DNA of 64,000 nucleotides from a bacterium (GCA_026129405.1 JAHCID010000010.1:84600-148599); one strand, 5' to 3'. Shown: positions 43,920 to 55,812, numbered from the stretch's first letter. Notes: generated by a model from the letters alone, not told the origin. Made by a program: numbers and translations.

Positions 43920-45252
43920 GGGGAGCGGCGGCTGCGGCGCCCGGGGGCGTGTAGCCCAGGCCCGCGCGCGGGGGCAAGGCGGGTTGGTCCTCGAGGGCGG
44001 GGGGCAGCCCGCGAAAGACGTGGCGGCGGAAGAGCGGCGTCAGGTCCTTGTCCGCGGTTCGCGTCACCGCGCGCAGGAACGTCGCCGTGGTGAGCGCCCC
44101 CCCGGTCTCGGCGAGCTGGCGGACGGCGTCGTCGAGGGAGCGCCGCCCGTTCGTGGCGCGCGCGATCTCGCGGTCGAGGGCGTACATCACCGCGGGGGCG
44201 CTGTTGTTGAGGGCATCGGACGCGCGGGTGCGCGAGAGGTCGATCTCCCAGCGGCCGTTGTGCACGAACGAGCGGACGCCGCGCGCGAACCCTGCTGCGG
44301 GCAGCATGCCGGCGCGCCGCTGGAGGACGAGCGTGTAGTACTCGGCGAGGCCCTCGGCGATCCAGCGCCCGTCGTGCTTCGGGCGGAACGGCTGCCAGGT
44401 GTGGAAGAGCTCGTGCAGCCAGGTGCTGGTCGCGTCGCGGGAGCGGAACGGCGTCGCCGCGTGGACGAAGAACGAGCGCTCGCCGGAGATGCCGCCGCGC
44501 CACATCGGATCGGGCGCGCTCACGACGAGGAGCCGCGGCGGCGGCGGCCCCAGCACGCCGGCGAGGAGGGGTAGGGTCTGCTCCCAGGTGCGGAACACCG
44601 CGGCGACGTCGAGCTCGGTGCCGGGAACGGTCGCGAGCGTCACGATCGTCCCGCCGATGCGGCGCTCGGTGAGCCGGATGTCGCCGAGCGCGAGCCAGCC
44701 GCGCGGGCGGTCGAACTGCGCGTTCGCCTGCGCGACCTCGAAGACGTTGTCGCCGAGCCGCTCGCCCGTGGTGACGCTGCGCCATCCCGCCGGCAGCCGG
44801 AAGAGGAGCCGCGCCCGCGAGGTCGGGTGGCCGACGTCCGGCTTCCAGTCGATGTGGATGGCCGGAAAGAGCGCCAGCGCCCGCGTGACGATCCAGCCGT
44901 CGCCTGCGTAGCTGTCGTAGCGCGGCCCGCCCGGCGGGCGATGCCGATCGATCTGCACCTCGTACTCGAGGTGCGCGTAGGGTTGGCCGGGCCGCCAGGT
45001 GAGCGTGCGCTCGTGCCAGTCGAGCTGGCCCGTGCCGCGCACGCCGTGCGTGCGCTCGTCGCGGAAGACGAGCCGCAGCGAATCGATCTCGTCGATGCCC
45101 GCGAGCTCCCAGCGCACCTTGGCGCGGTCCGGCGTCTGCTTCGAGATGCGCACGAGGTAGTCCACGCTGAACGTCGGCTTCGGCGCCTCCGCCGCGCCGG
45201 AGTGCAGGGCCGCGAGCACGACGCCGAGCGCCGCCAGAGCACGCCCGAGCAT
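43903..45252 (-). CDS. Exported gluzincin peptidase, M1/M61-like
   Basis: A 449-residue protein with a signal peptide (ALAALGVVLAALHSGAAEA). An N-terminal beta domain (about residues 25-190) precedes a metallopeptidase domain with the zinc motif HELFHTWQP and the third ligand Glu in WIAEGLAEYYT, as in M61 glycyl aminopeptidases and M1. The aminopeptidase exopeptidase loop GxMEN is not evident, so activity could be that of an endopeptidase. It probably acts in the periplasm and overlaps the downstream flippase-like gene. Confidence 0.82.
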   Translation of the reverse strand: MLGRALAALGVVLAALHSGAAEAPKPTFSVDYLVRISKQTPDRAKVRWELAGIDEIDSLRLVFRDERTHGVRGTGQLDWHERTLTWRPGQPYAHLEYEVQIDRHRPPGGPRYDSYAGDGWIVTRALALFPAIHIDWKPDVGHPTSRARLLFRLPAGWRSVTTGERLGDNVFEVAQANAQFDRPRGWLALGDIRLTERRIGGTIVTLATVPGTELDVAAVFRTWEQTLPLLAGVLGPPPPRLLVVSAPDPMWRGGISGERSFFVHAATPFRSRDATSTWLHELFHTWQPFRPKHDGRWIAEGLAEYYTLVLQRRAGMLPAAGFARGVRSFVHNGRWEIDLSRTRASDALNNSAPAVMYALDREIARATNGRRSLDDAVRQLAETGGALTTATFLRAVTRTADKDLTPLFRRHVFRGLPPALEDQPALPPRAGLGYTPPGAAAAAPRADRD

Positions 45253-45261
45253 CCGGTCGCC

Positions 45262-45897
45262 TCAGAGCACCGCCACCGCCATCGGTCGACGGCTGCGGAA
45301 CGCGTAGAGGGCGGCGGGCCGGTGCGCGCCGCGGCGCTGCCGGCCGAGGGCGCGCAGCAGACCCCGTCCCAGTATCTTCTTGCGGAAGTTGCGGCGGTCG
45401 AGCGGGCGTCCGAGGATCGCCTCGTACAGCGCCTGGAGCTCCCCGAGCGTGAAGGCGGGCGGCAACAGCGTGTAGACGAGGTTGGTGTACTGGAGCTTCG
45501 CCTGCAGGCGCGCCGTCGCGGTGGCGACCACCGCGGCGTGGTCGTAGGCGAGGGTCGGCAGGCGATCCACGCGGCGCCAGGCCAGGGCGCGATAGCGCAC
45601 GTCCGCGGGCTCGGGTACCTCGAGCGTGCCGGCCGGGACCAGGCCGACGTAGGCCACCGACACGACGCGGCCCTGCGGATCCCGCGCGGGATGCCCGAAC
45701 GTGTAGAGCTGCTCCAGATAGACGTCACCGAGACCGGTGTGCGCGCGCAGCGCGCGCTGCGCTGCCGCGTCGAGCGTCTCCTCGGCGCGCACGCGGCCGC
45801 CGGGCAAGGCCCAGCGTCCCGCGAACGGTCCCGCCGCGAGCTTGGCCAGGAGCACGTGCAGGGCCTGCTCGCGCACGGTGCAGAGCGCGACGTCCAC
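45262..45897 (-). CDS. NrtR-like regulator with degenerate Nudix domain
   Basis: A 211-residue protein. A Nudix-fold domain (LHVLLAKLAAGPFAGRWALP, then GGRVRAEETL) is followed by a winged helix beginning LQYTNLVYTLLPPAFTLGEL and RRNFRKKILGRGLL, the layout of NrtR, which represses NAD genes and senses ADP-ribose. The Nudix box reads RALRAHTGL where REUxEExGU is expected. The catalytic glutamates are gone, which fits a ligand sensor rather than a hydrolase. It lies 23 nt downstream of nadA, a likely target. The GTG start is the only one that leaves the fold intact. Confidence 0.8.
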   Translation of the reverse strand: MDVALCTVREQALHVLLAKLAAGPFAGRWALPGGRVRAEETLDAAAQRALRAHTGLGDVYLEQLYTFGHPARDPQGRVVSVAYVGLVPAGTLEVPEPADVRYRALAWRRVDRLPTLAYDHAAVVATATARLQAKLQYTNLVYTLLPPAFTLGELQALYEAILGRPLDRRNFRKKILGRGLLRALGRQRRGAHRPAALYAFRSRRPMAVAVL

Positions 45898-45920
45898 CGC
45901 GACCGCGGCGGCCGGCGCGC

Positions 45921-46931
45921 CTACCCGCCCAGCGTGAGCATCGCCTCGAGGGCCCGGGCGGCCCGCACGCGGACGTCCTCCGGGATCGTGATCTCCGGCC
46001 GGAGATCGCGAAGCGCGTCGCGCGTGCCTTCGAGGGTGATCATCTTCATGTACGCGCACAGCTTGCAGCTCTTGTAGAACTTCTTCTCCGGCACCTCCAG
46101 GAGGAGGCGATCGGAGAGCCCGCACTCGGTGACGACGAGGAACTCGTGCGCCTCGCTCTCCTTGGCGTAGCGCACCATGCCGCTCGTCGAGAGCACGGCG
46201 TCGGCGAGGGCGAGCACGTCCTGCCGGCACTCGGGGTGCGCGAGGATCTTCACGCGGGGCAGGGCGCTGCGCACGGCGGCGATCTGCGCGGGCGTGATCT
46301 GGTGGTGGACGTAGCAGTTGCCGTCCCAGGCGACGATGTTCTTCGTGGTCTGCGACTGCACGTGCGCCGCGAGGTTCTTATCGGGCACGAAGAGGATGTT
46401 GCGGCTCGGCAGCGCCTCGACCACCTTCACGGCGTTCGAGCTGGTGCAGCAGGCGTCGCACTCGGCTTTCACGTCGGCGGTGGTGTTGACGTAGCCGACG
46501 ACCATGAGGTCGGGCCACACGGCGCGCAGCTCCTCCTTCTTCGCGGCGAGATCCTCGGCGGTGACCGAGTCGGCGAGGGAGCAGCCGGCGCGCAGGTCGG
46601 GCAGGATCACCGTACGCGACGGGTTCAGGATCTTCGCCGTCTCGGCCATGAAGTGGACGCCGCAGAACACGATCACGTCGGCGTCGACCTTCGTCGCCTG
46701 GCGCGCGAGCTCGAGGGAGTCGCCGATGAAGTCGGCCACCTGGAAGATCTCGGGTCGCTGGTAGTTGTGCGCCAGGACGACGGCGCGCCGCTCGTGCTTC
46801 CACGCGGCGATCTCGGCGACGAGCGCGGCGATCTCGCGGCAGCGCTCCGGCGTGTACGCGGCGTCGGCCAGCGGAGCGAGGAGGCGTTCGAGATCGGCGC
46901 CGGAGGGCGCGGTGGGGGCGGCGTCGGGCAT
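45921..46931 (-). CDS. nadA: Quinolinate synthase
   Basis: A 336-residue [4Fe-4S] enzyme that condenses iminoaspartate with DHAP to quinolinate in NAD synthesis. Conserved parts are AHNYQRPEIFQVADFIGDS, CGVHFMAETAKIL, the cluster cysteines in RAGCSLADS, CDACCTSSNAVKV and TECGLSDRL, and the substrate His in LAHPECRQDV. The ATG preceded by AAGGAG is preferred to an upstream start 60 nt earlier. nadB and nadC are not present in the window. An NrtR-like regulator follows. Confidence 0.95.
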   Translation of the reverse strand: MPDAAPTAPSGADLERLLAPLADAAYTPERCREIAALVAEIAAWKHERRAVVLAHNYQRPEIFQVADFIGDSLELARQATKVDADVIVFCGVHFMAETAKILNPSRTVILPDLRAGCSLADSVTAEDLAAKKEELRAVWPDLMVVGYVNTTADVKAECDACCTSSNAVKVVEALPSRNILFVPDKNLAAHVQSQTTKNIVAWDGNCYVHHQITPAQIAAVRSALPRVKILAHPECRQDVLALADAVLSTSGMVRYAKESEAHEFLVVTECGLSDRLLLEVPEKKFYKSCKLCAYMKMITLEGTRDALRDLRPEITIPEDVRVRAARALEAMLTLGG

Positions 46932-46958
46932 GCGGGCTCCTTCGTGTACTTGATACGC

Positions 46959-46988
46959 ATTCATCGGGCCGTCGTGTGCGCGTGTCAA
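46959..46988 (-). promoter_or_regulatory. Possible sigma70-type promoter of nadA
   Basis: A perfect -35 hexamer TTGACA (46988-46983) is followed after 18 bases by a weak -10, ATGAAT (46964-46959). It lies about 28 nt upstream of the nadA start codon. The -10 matches only half of the consensus. Confidence 0.35.
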
Positions 46989-47052
46989 CACCGCGCGTTG
47001 GCGGCGGGATCATCCTTGCCAAACCCGCATCGGCCCGCTAAGGGCACGACCG

Positions 47053-48105
47053 GTGTCGCTGGCCCTTTCCACGCCGTCGTCCGACGATGCACTCGCGCGC
47101 GCGGGCGCGTTTCGCGCGCTTGCGGAGGCCGCGCTCGCCGATCGTCCGCTCGCGTCGGCCGACGGTCGACGCGTGCTGGCGACCGCCGACGACGACCTCG
47201 CACCGCTGCTCTGGGCCGCGTACGCCGTGCGCAGCCGCCACTTCGGCCGCCGCGTCAAGCTGTGCGTGCTCAACAACGCGCGCAGCGGCCTCTGCCCCGA
47301 GGACTGCGGCTACTGCTCGCAGTCGGCGGTGTCGACGGCCGACATCCCGCGCTACCGCCTGCGCACCGTGCCCGAGCTGCTCGCGGCGGCGCACCAGGCG
47401 GCGGCGACCGGCGCCCGGCGCTATTGTATGGTCACCGCGGCGCGCGGCCCGAGCGGGGCGGACGTTCGCCACCTCACCCAGGCCGCACGCGCGATCCGCG
47501 CCGAGCTGCCGCAGCTCGAGCTCTGCGTCTCGCTCGGCATCATGGGCGACGGCGAAGCGCAGGCGCTGCGGGCGGCGGGCGTCGACTTCGTGAACCACAA
47601 TCTCAACACGAGCCGTCGCTTCTATCCGGAGATCTGCGAGACCCACACCTGGGACGACCGCGTGGCGACGGTGCGCAGCGCGCGTCGCGCGGGCCTCTCG
47701 GCCTGCTCCGGCGTGATCGTCGGCCTCGGGGAGACCGACGACGACCTCGTCGACGTGGCGGGCGCGCTGGCGGAGCTCGGCGTCGAGTCGCTGCCGGTGA
47801 ACTTCCTGATCCCGATCGACGGCACGCCGCTCGGCGATCGCGAGCCGCCGCCCGTCTCGCGTTGCCTCCGAGCCCTCGCGCTCTTTCGCCTGAGCAATCC
47901 GCGCGCGGAGATCCGCGCCGCCGGTGGGCGCGAGCGCTGCCTCGGCGGTGCGCAGGGCCTGGCGCTCTATGCCGCCAACTCGATCTTCGTCGACGGCTAT
48001 CTCACGACGCCCGGCCAGGCGCATCGGGACGCGGCCGCGATGGTGGAGGGACTCGGCTTCGAGGTCGAGGCGACTCCCGCCGCCGCGATGGACGGCGCGG
48101 CCTGA
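47053..48105 (+). CDS. bioB: Biotin synthase
   Basis: A 350-residue radical SAM sulfur-insertion enzyme that turns dethiobiotin into biotin. The cluster motif is in SGLCPEDCGYCSQS (C-x3-C-x2-C), with conserved HNLNTSRRFYPEIC, SGVIVGLGETDDD, FLIPIDGTPLG and the [2Fe-2S]-side Arg in LSNPRAEIRAAGGRE. GTG start; divergent from nadA. Other bio genes are not in the window. The next gene encodes an ultra-acidic small protein in the same direction. Confidence 0.94.
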   Translation: MSLALSTPSSDDALARAGAFRALAEAALADRPLASADGRRVLATADDDLAPLLWAAYAVRSRHFGRRVKLCVLNNARSGLCPEDCGYCSQSAVSTADIPRYRLRTVPELLAAAHQAAATGARRYCMVTAARGPSGADVRHLTQAARAIRAELPQLELCVSLGIMGDGEAQALRAAGVDFVNHNLNTSRRFYPEICETHTWDDRVATVRSARRAGLSACSGVIVGLGETDDDLVDVAGALAELGVESLPVNFLIPIDGTPLGDREPPPVSRCLRALALFRLSNPRAEIRAAGGRERCLGGAQGLALYAANSIFVDGYLTTPGQAHRDAAAMVEGLGFEVEATPAAAMDGAA

Positions 48106-48136
48106 GGGGCAGCGCACCGTGAAAGGGGACGAACGC

Positions 48137-48328
48137 ATGGAAGAGCAGCTCGACGATCTCTGGAAGATCCTCGCGGCCCCGGCCGACGATGACGACGACG
48201 ACGATGACGACGACTTCGACGACGACGAGGAGGACGAAGACCTCGAGCTCGAAGACGACGACGAGGACTGGGACGAGGACGACGAAGACGACGACGAGGA
48301 CGACGACGAGGACTACGACGACGAGTGA
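48137..48328 (+). CDS. Ultra-acidic small protein
   Basis: A 63-residue protein starting MEEQLDDLWKILAAPA and then almost pure Asp/Glu: by my count 46 of 63 residues are acidic, with a run of ten Asp, and only Phe, Leu, Trp and Tyr interrupt. An AAAGGGG ribosome site lies about 10 nt before the ATG; a GTG 18 nt earlier is an alternative. The coding strand uses both GAC and GAT and both GAG and GAA, which argues against a simple trinucleotide expansion. No family is recognised. It follows bioB by 31 nt and converges on tldE. A DNA mimic, metal buffer or chaperone-like role is speculative. Confidence 0.68.
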   Translation: MEEQLDDLWKILAAPADDDDDDDDDDFDDDEEDEDLELEDDDEDWDEDDEDDDEDDDEDYDDE

Positions 48329-48342
48329 CCCGCGGGGCGCCG

Positions 48343-49691
48343 TCAGGCGCCTGCGAGCGTCATCGCGGCGATCTTGAGCGTCGGCGCGCAGGTGCTGGCG
48401 CGCACCACGAGATCGCTCCCGACCATCTCCACCTGCCCGAGCATGCCGAGCAGGTTCCCGGCGATGGTGACCTCCTCGACCGCGTGCGTGAGCTCGCCGT
48501 TCTCGATCCAGAGGCCGGCGGCGCCGCGCGAGTAGTCGCCCGTCACCAGGTTCACGCCGAACCCGATCAGCTCGGTGACGTAGAGCCCGGCGCGTACGGA
48601 GGCGACGATGGCCTCGGGCGCGTGCGGTCCGGGCTGGAGATGGAAGTTCGTCGGCCCGACCCCGGGCGCATCACCGGCGGCGCGCACGGCGTGGCCGGTC
48701 GGCGCCATGCCGAGCCGGCGCGCGGAGTAGGCGTCGAGGAGGTAGCTGCGCAGCACGCCGTCCTCGACGATCGTGCGCCGCGTGCAAGCGACGCCCTCGC
48801 CGTCGAAGGGACGCGACGCGTGGCCGCCCGGGATGAGCGGGTCGTCGACGATCGTGATCCCCGCCGCAGCCACGCGCTCCCCGAGCTTGTCCGCGAGGAA
48901 CGACGTGCGCCGGTAGAGCGACGGTCCGGAGATCGCGCCGGCGAGGTGGCGCAGCAGCGACGCCGCGGCGTCGGGGGCGAAGACGATCGGACAGGTCTGC
49001 GTCGGGACGCGGCGTCCGCCGAGCCGGCGGAGGGTGCGGCGCGCAGCTTCGCGCCCGACGGCCTCCGGCGCCTCGAGCGCGGCGAGACGCCGTCCGGCCG
49101 TGTACCACGAGTCACGCTGCATGGCGCCGTCGCGGCTCGCGACCGGCGTGGCGTGCAGGCCGAAGCTCGAGCCGACGTACGATCCGACGAAGCCGGTGCT
49201 CGACGCGTAGGCCACGTGGCCGCTGCCGGCGCCGAACTCGGCGCCCTCGGAGTTCGTGATCTCGGGGCTGGCGCCGCGGGCGGCGTCCTCGGCGGCGCGG
49301 CAGCGTGCGAGCGCGTCGTCGGGATCGAGCGTCTCGACGGCGGGATCGTAGAGCTGGAGATCGGGGATCGCCGTCGCGAGGTACTGCGGATCGACCAGGC
49401 CGCCGTCGGGGTCGGGCGCCGTGGCGCGCGCCAGCGCGCAGGCGTCGACGGCCAGCGCGCGCAGCGCGTCCGGCGAGAGGTCAGAGGTCGAGACGATCGC
49501 CGTCGCCGTGCCGACGAAGACGCGCAGCCCGACGCGACGCTCGCGCGCGCGCTCGAGCTTCTCGACCTCGCCGAGGCGCACGCCCACCTGGAGGCCGTCG
49601 CTGTCGCCGACGAGCGCGTCGGCCGCGTCGGCGCCGGCAACGCGGGCGGCGGCGACGAGGTCGCTCGCGACCTGTCGCAGATCGACGCCGC

Positions 49692-49695
<4 letters not shown>
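48343..49695 (-). CDS. tldE: TldE/PmbA family protein
   Basis: A 450-residue partner of TldD. It has the TldE fold features (VGLRVFVGTATAIVSTSDLS, FAPDAAASLLRHLAGAISG, FDGEGVACTRRTIVEDGVL, GVNLVTGDYSRGAAGLWIEN) and lacks the HExxxH metal site, as expected. The TldD/TldE pair forms a heterodimeric protease that trims unfolded peptides, including leader peptides of modified peptides. The GTG start overlaps the tldD stop (GTGA). Confidence 0.93.
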
Positions 49696-51131
<1,436 letters not shown>

Positions 51132-51246
51132 GCGCTCGACGCTAGCAGACGCTCGCCGCCGGTGCCACGTCGCGCGACGGGGATGCACGTGCGCGAGCGG
51201 GATGGACACCGGACCGGGGCAAGGGCAATACTCGGCCCCTCCGCCC

Positions 51247-52258
51247 ATGGCACGCTCCGCCAACCGCGGGATGCTCCAGCAGCTGCTCTCGGTCCTCGAT
51301 CGCCCGGGACCGCTGCTCATCCTTCCTCACGACAACCCCGACCCCGACGCCATGGCGAGCGCGGTCGCGGTCAAGTTCCTCGTGCATCGGCTCCTCCAGC
51401 GCGAGGCGCAGATCGTCCTGGGCGGCATCGTCGGTCGCGCCGAGAATCGCGCGATGCGTACCTACCTGAACATCAATCTTGTTCCTGTCTCAGACGTCGG
51501 GCTGGACGCTCCCGGCACCCAGATCGTCCTCGTCGACACCCAGCCCGGGCGTCCCAACAACTCGCTGCCCGACTCGGTGATGCCGACCGCGGTGATCGAC
51601 CACCATCCGGCCTACGCCGAGTATCCGAACGTGGCCTTCAAGGACCTGCGCGAGGACTACGGCGCCACCTCGACCATCCTGACGGAGTACCTCCAGGAAT
51701 CCCGCCTCGACATCGAGCCGAAGATCGCGACCGCGCTCTTCTACGGCATCACCGCGGAGACGCAGGACCTCGGGCGCGAGGCGACCCCCGCGGACATCGA
51801 GGCCGCGCACTTCCTCTATCCGTACACGAACAAGCGCCGGCTCGCGAAGATCGAGAACGCGCGCGTGCCGCGCGAGTACTTCCGCGTCTTCCGCGACGCC
51901 ATCGACCGGGCGGTGCTCTACGACAAGATCGTCGTGTCGATGCTCGGCGAGGTGCAGTACCCGGACATGGTCGCCGAGGTGGCCGACTTCCTGCTGCGCC
52001 TCGATCGGGTCGAGTGGGCGGCGGCGATCGGCATGTTCGAGGGCGCGCTGCACTGCTCGATCCGCACCACCGAGCGCGACGTGAACGCCGGCGAGCTGCT
52101 CCAACGGGTGCTCGGCAGCAAGTCGGCCGGCGGGCACGATCAGATCGCGGGCGGGCGCATCCCGATCGGCACCGAGGGCGAGGCGCGGCAGCGCGCCGCC
52201 GCCGTCGTGCGGGACCGGCTGCTCGCCGAGCTGGGCGTCTCCTCCGAAGGCCGACCGC

Positions 52259-52266
<8 letters not shown>
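51247..52266 (+). CDS. DHH-family phosphoesterase
   Basis: A 339-residue cytoplasmic phosphoesterase with the DHH motifs HDNPDPDAMASA, VDTQPGRPN and VIDHHPAY, and a DHHA1-like C-terminus (SKSAGGHDQIAGGRIP). Size and motifs resemble nanoRNase (NrnA)-type and related enzymes that degrade short oligoribonucleotides or cyclic dinucleotides. No CBS or PAS domain is present. Substrate is not determinable here. It converges on queG with an 8-nt overlap. Confidence 0.87.
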
Positions 52267-53362
<1,096 letters not shown>

Positions 53363-53414
53363 TCCGCACCCATGCCGCGGCGCAAAGCCTCTGCCAAGTC
53401 GGCGTCTTCCGCGC

Positions 53415-53442
53415 TCAAGTCGGGGTCGGCTTCGCCCGATAC
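53415..53442 (+). promoter_or_regulatory. Sigma28 (FliA) promoter of fliC
   Basis: TCAAG (53415-53419), exactly 15 bases, then CCCGATAC (53435-53442). This compares with the flagellar consensus TAAAG-N15-GCCGATAA. Transcription would start near 53450 and the leader holds AAGGAGGA (53495-53502) before the fliC ATG. Confidence 0.75.
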
Positions 53443-53510
53443 ATCCTGCCGAGACCTGAAACCGGCTGGGGAGGGACCCCCGGCATCGGCACTCAAGGAG
53501 GACTGTCAGC

Positions 53511-54338
53511 ATGGCACTCTACGTCAATACCAACCTCTTCTCCATCAACGCGCAGCGGAACCTGGAGGAGACGGCGGGGGGCCTCAAGACCTCGCTGCAA
53601 CGCCTGTCGTCGGGCCTGCGCATCAACGACGCCGTCGACGACGCCGCCGGCCTGGCGATCGCCGACAAGCTGCAGCGCGACGTGCGCGTCGCCTCGCAGG
53701 CGATCCGCAACGCGAACGACGGCATCTCGGCCCTGGCCATCGGTGAGAAGGCGCTGGGCAAGGTGACGGATACCCTGGTCCGCCTCTCCGAGCTCGCCTC
53801 GCAGGCCGCCACGGGCACCATCACCAACACGCAGCGCAGCGCGATCCAGCAGGAGTTCGGTCAGCTCCTCTCGGAGATCTCGCGCATCAGCAACACGACC
53901 ACGTTCAACGGCGTCAACCTGCTGAGCGCCGGCACCACGGTGTCCGTGCAGGTCGGCCTCGACGGGTCGAGCGACTCGCGCATCGACTTCACCACCATCG
54001 ACGGCTCGCTCTCCGGCATCTTCTCGGGCCAGACGGCGATCGCCGCCGACACCGCGTCGAACGCGCAGTCGGCCCTCGGCATCCTCACCTCCGCGATCGC
54101 GACGGTCACCGAGAAGCGCGGCACCCTGGGCGCGTACCAGAGCCGTCTCCTCACCGCGATCGCCAACCTCCGCGTGGCGCGCGAGAACTTCAGCGCCGCC
54201 GAGAGCCGCATCCGCGACGCCGACGTCGCCTCCGAGACCGCGAACCTGACGCGGGCACAGATCCTGCAGCAGGCCGGTGTGGCCATCCTCGCGCAGGCGA
54301 ACCAGCAGCCGACGCTGGCGCTCAACCTGCTGGGGTAG
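53511..54338 (+). CDS. fliC: Flagellin
   Basis: A 275-residue short flagellin. The N-terminal D0/D1 helices are clear (NTNLFSINAQRNLEETAGGL, RLSSGLRINDAVDDAAGLAI), as is the C-terminal partner (RAQILQQAGVAILAQANQ, LALNLLG). The central part is small and Ser/Thr-rich (NGVNLLSAGTTVSVQVG), so D2/D3 domains are absent. No Cys is seen. Sigma28 control and a strong ribosome site suit the main filament protein. Downstream nonulosonic-acid genes suggest that surface Ser/Thr are glycosylated. Confidence 0.96.
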   Translation: MALYVNTNLFSINAQRNLEETAGGLKTSLQRLSSGLRINDAVDDAAGLAIADKLQRDVRVASQAIRNANDGISALAIGEKALGKVTDTLVRLSELASQAATGTITNTQRSAIQQEFGQLLSEISRISNTTTFNGVNLLSAGTTVSVQVGLDGSSDSRIDFTTIDGSLSGIFSGQTAIAADTASNAQSALGILTSAIATVTEKRGTLGAYQSRLLTAIANLRVARENFSAAESRIRDADVASETANLTRAQILQQAGVAILAQANQQPTLALNLLG

Positions 54339-54370
54339 GCCGGCAGAACACGACACGTAGGCAACGACTG

Positions 54371-54427
54371 CCGTCGGTCCTCCCGGGGCCGGGATCCCAG
54401 GCGGGTTCCCGGCCCCGGTTCCGACGG
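54371..54427 (+). terminator. Long hairpin between fliC and fliD
   Basis: A perfect 12-bp inner stem (54383-54394 with 54407-54418, loop 12 nt) is flanked by an outer 7-bp stem CCGTCGG / CCGACGG (54371-54377 with 54421-54427). It lies 32 nt after the fliC stop. It is likely to terminate most flagellin transcripts or stabilise their 3' ends while allowing read-through to fliD. Confidence 0.65.
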
Positions 54428-54450
54428 GGCAGGGGAGCAGCGACGACGCG

Positions 54451-55800
54451 ATGGCAGGGGTGATCTCGATCGGCGGATTGGCGACCGGGCTCGACACGAA
54501 CTCGATCATCGATCAGCTCGTGAAGCTCGAGCGGCGTCCGATCGACGTCCTCGTCACCCAGGTCGCGGACGCCGAGAAGACCAAGGGCGCGCTCTCCACG
54601 CTGAGCGGCAAGCTGCTCAACCTGAAGCGCGCCATCGACAGGATGAAGGTCGCCGGCGACGTCCTCGTCCGCAAGGCGAGCTCGAGCGACCAGACCGTGC
54701 TCACCGCCGCCGCGGGCAGCGGCGCGCAGCGCGGCACCGCGACGCTCACCGTCACGCAGCTCGCGCGCGGCTCGGTCGCGGGGGCGACCGTCGGCAGGGA
54801 GTCCGTCGACGCCACCGTCGCCGGGGGCGCCGGCACGTTCCGCTTCCAGGTCGGCTCGGGCGACGTGCAGACCGTCGTGATCGACGAGACGACCACCCTC
54901 CAGGGCCTCGCCAACGCGATCAACGAGAAGAACGCCGGCGTCACCGCGACCGCCATCAACGCCGGCACGGCCGCCGCCCCCGACTGGCGCCTCCAGCTCG
55001 CGAGCAAGACGACGGGCGCGTCCACCACGATCACGGTCGTGCAGGACGACACCCAGCTCGCGATCCAGACGGCGCAGACCGGCCGCAACGCGCAGTTCAC
55101 GGTCAGCGGCTTCGCGACCGGCTTCGAGCGTGAGACCAACACCTTCGCCGACGTCCTCCCCGGCGTCACCATCAGCCTGAAGGCCGAGGGCACCTCGACG
55201 CTGACGGTCGACGACGACACCGACGCGATCGTCGATCGGGTGAAAGCGATCGTCGCCGCGTACAACGACGTCCGCACCTTCGTCGACGCGAACGCCGACG
55301 TCACGAAGACGAGCGACGACGAGCTCCGGACGGGCCCGCTCGCCGCCAACGTCGGCGTGCGCCAGCTGCTCGCGCGCGTGCAGGAGGTGTTCACGGGCGC
55401 CGTCGGCGGCGCGACGCCGCCGTACGTGAACCTCGCGAGCCTCGGGCTCGCCACGCAGCGCGACGGCACGATCCTGCTCGACGAATCGAAGCTGCGCGCC
55501 GCGATCGGCGCCGATCCCGACGCCGTGGCGCGGCTCTTCGCGGGCGGCGGCGACGACGGCGGGGTGGCGAACGCGCTCTCGACGCTGCTCGACGACCTCA
55601 CCAAGTCGAGCGGCTCGCTGTCGCTCCAGACCGACGCCATCGACAGGCAGGTCCGCTCCCTCGAGGACGCCATCGCCGCCGGCGAGCGCAACCTCGGGGT
55701 CTTCGAGAAGAGCCTGCGCGAGCAGTTCGCGGTCATGGAGCAGCTGGTCTCGAGCCTCCAGACGCAGAGCAACTTCCTCCTGGCCGCACTGGGCAAGTAG
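54451..55800 (+). CDS. fliD: Flagellar filament cap FliD
   Basis: A 449-residue cap protein. The conserved N-terminal segment GGLATGLDTNSIIDQLVKLE, the central LRLQLASKTTGAS-like region (here WRLQLASKTTGASTTITVVQ) and the C-terminal coiled coil (QVRSLEDAIAAGERNLGVFE, EQFAVMEQLVSSLQTQSNFL) are present. It folds flagellin onto the growing tip. Between fliC and fliS, as usual. An AGGGGAG site lies upstream. Confidence 0.96.
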   Translation: MAGVISIGGLATGLDTNSIIDQLVKLERRPIDVLVTQVADAEKTKGALSTLSGKLLNLKRAIDRMKVAGDVLVRKASSSDQTVLTAAAGSGAQRGTATLTVTQLARGSVAGATVGRESVDATVAGGAGTFRFQVGSGDVQTVVIDETTTLQGLANAINEKNAGVTATAINAGTAAAPDWRLQLASKTTGASTTITVVQDDTQLAIQTAQTGRNAQFTVSGFATGFERETNTFADVLPGVTISLKAEGTSTLTVDDDTDAIVDRVKAIVAAYNDVRTFVDANADVTKTSDDELRTGPLAANVGVRQLLARVQEVFTGAVGGATPPYVNLASLGLATQRDGTILLDESKLRAAIGADPDAVARLFAGGGDDGGVANALSTLLDDLTKSSGSLSLQTDAIDRQVRSLEDAIAAGERNLGVFEKSLREQFAVMEQLVSSLQTQSNFLLAALGK

Positions 55801-55812
55801 GAGCCGTCATCC

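Noticed and set aside
46945..46962. Imperfect palindrome TGCGTATCAAGTACACG upstream of nadA as an NrtR operator
   Set aside because: Only four of six positions in each arm pair; too weak without other examples.
48188..48328. GAC/GAG-rich tract as a microsatellite or CRISPR-like repeat
   Set aside because: No spacers and no fixed repeat unit; codons vary while Asp/Glu is kept, and a start codon with ribosome site precedes it.
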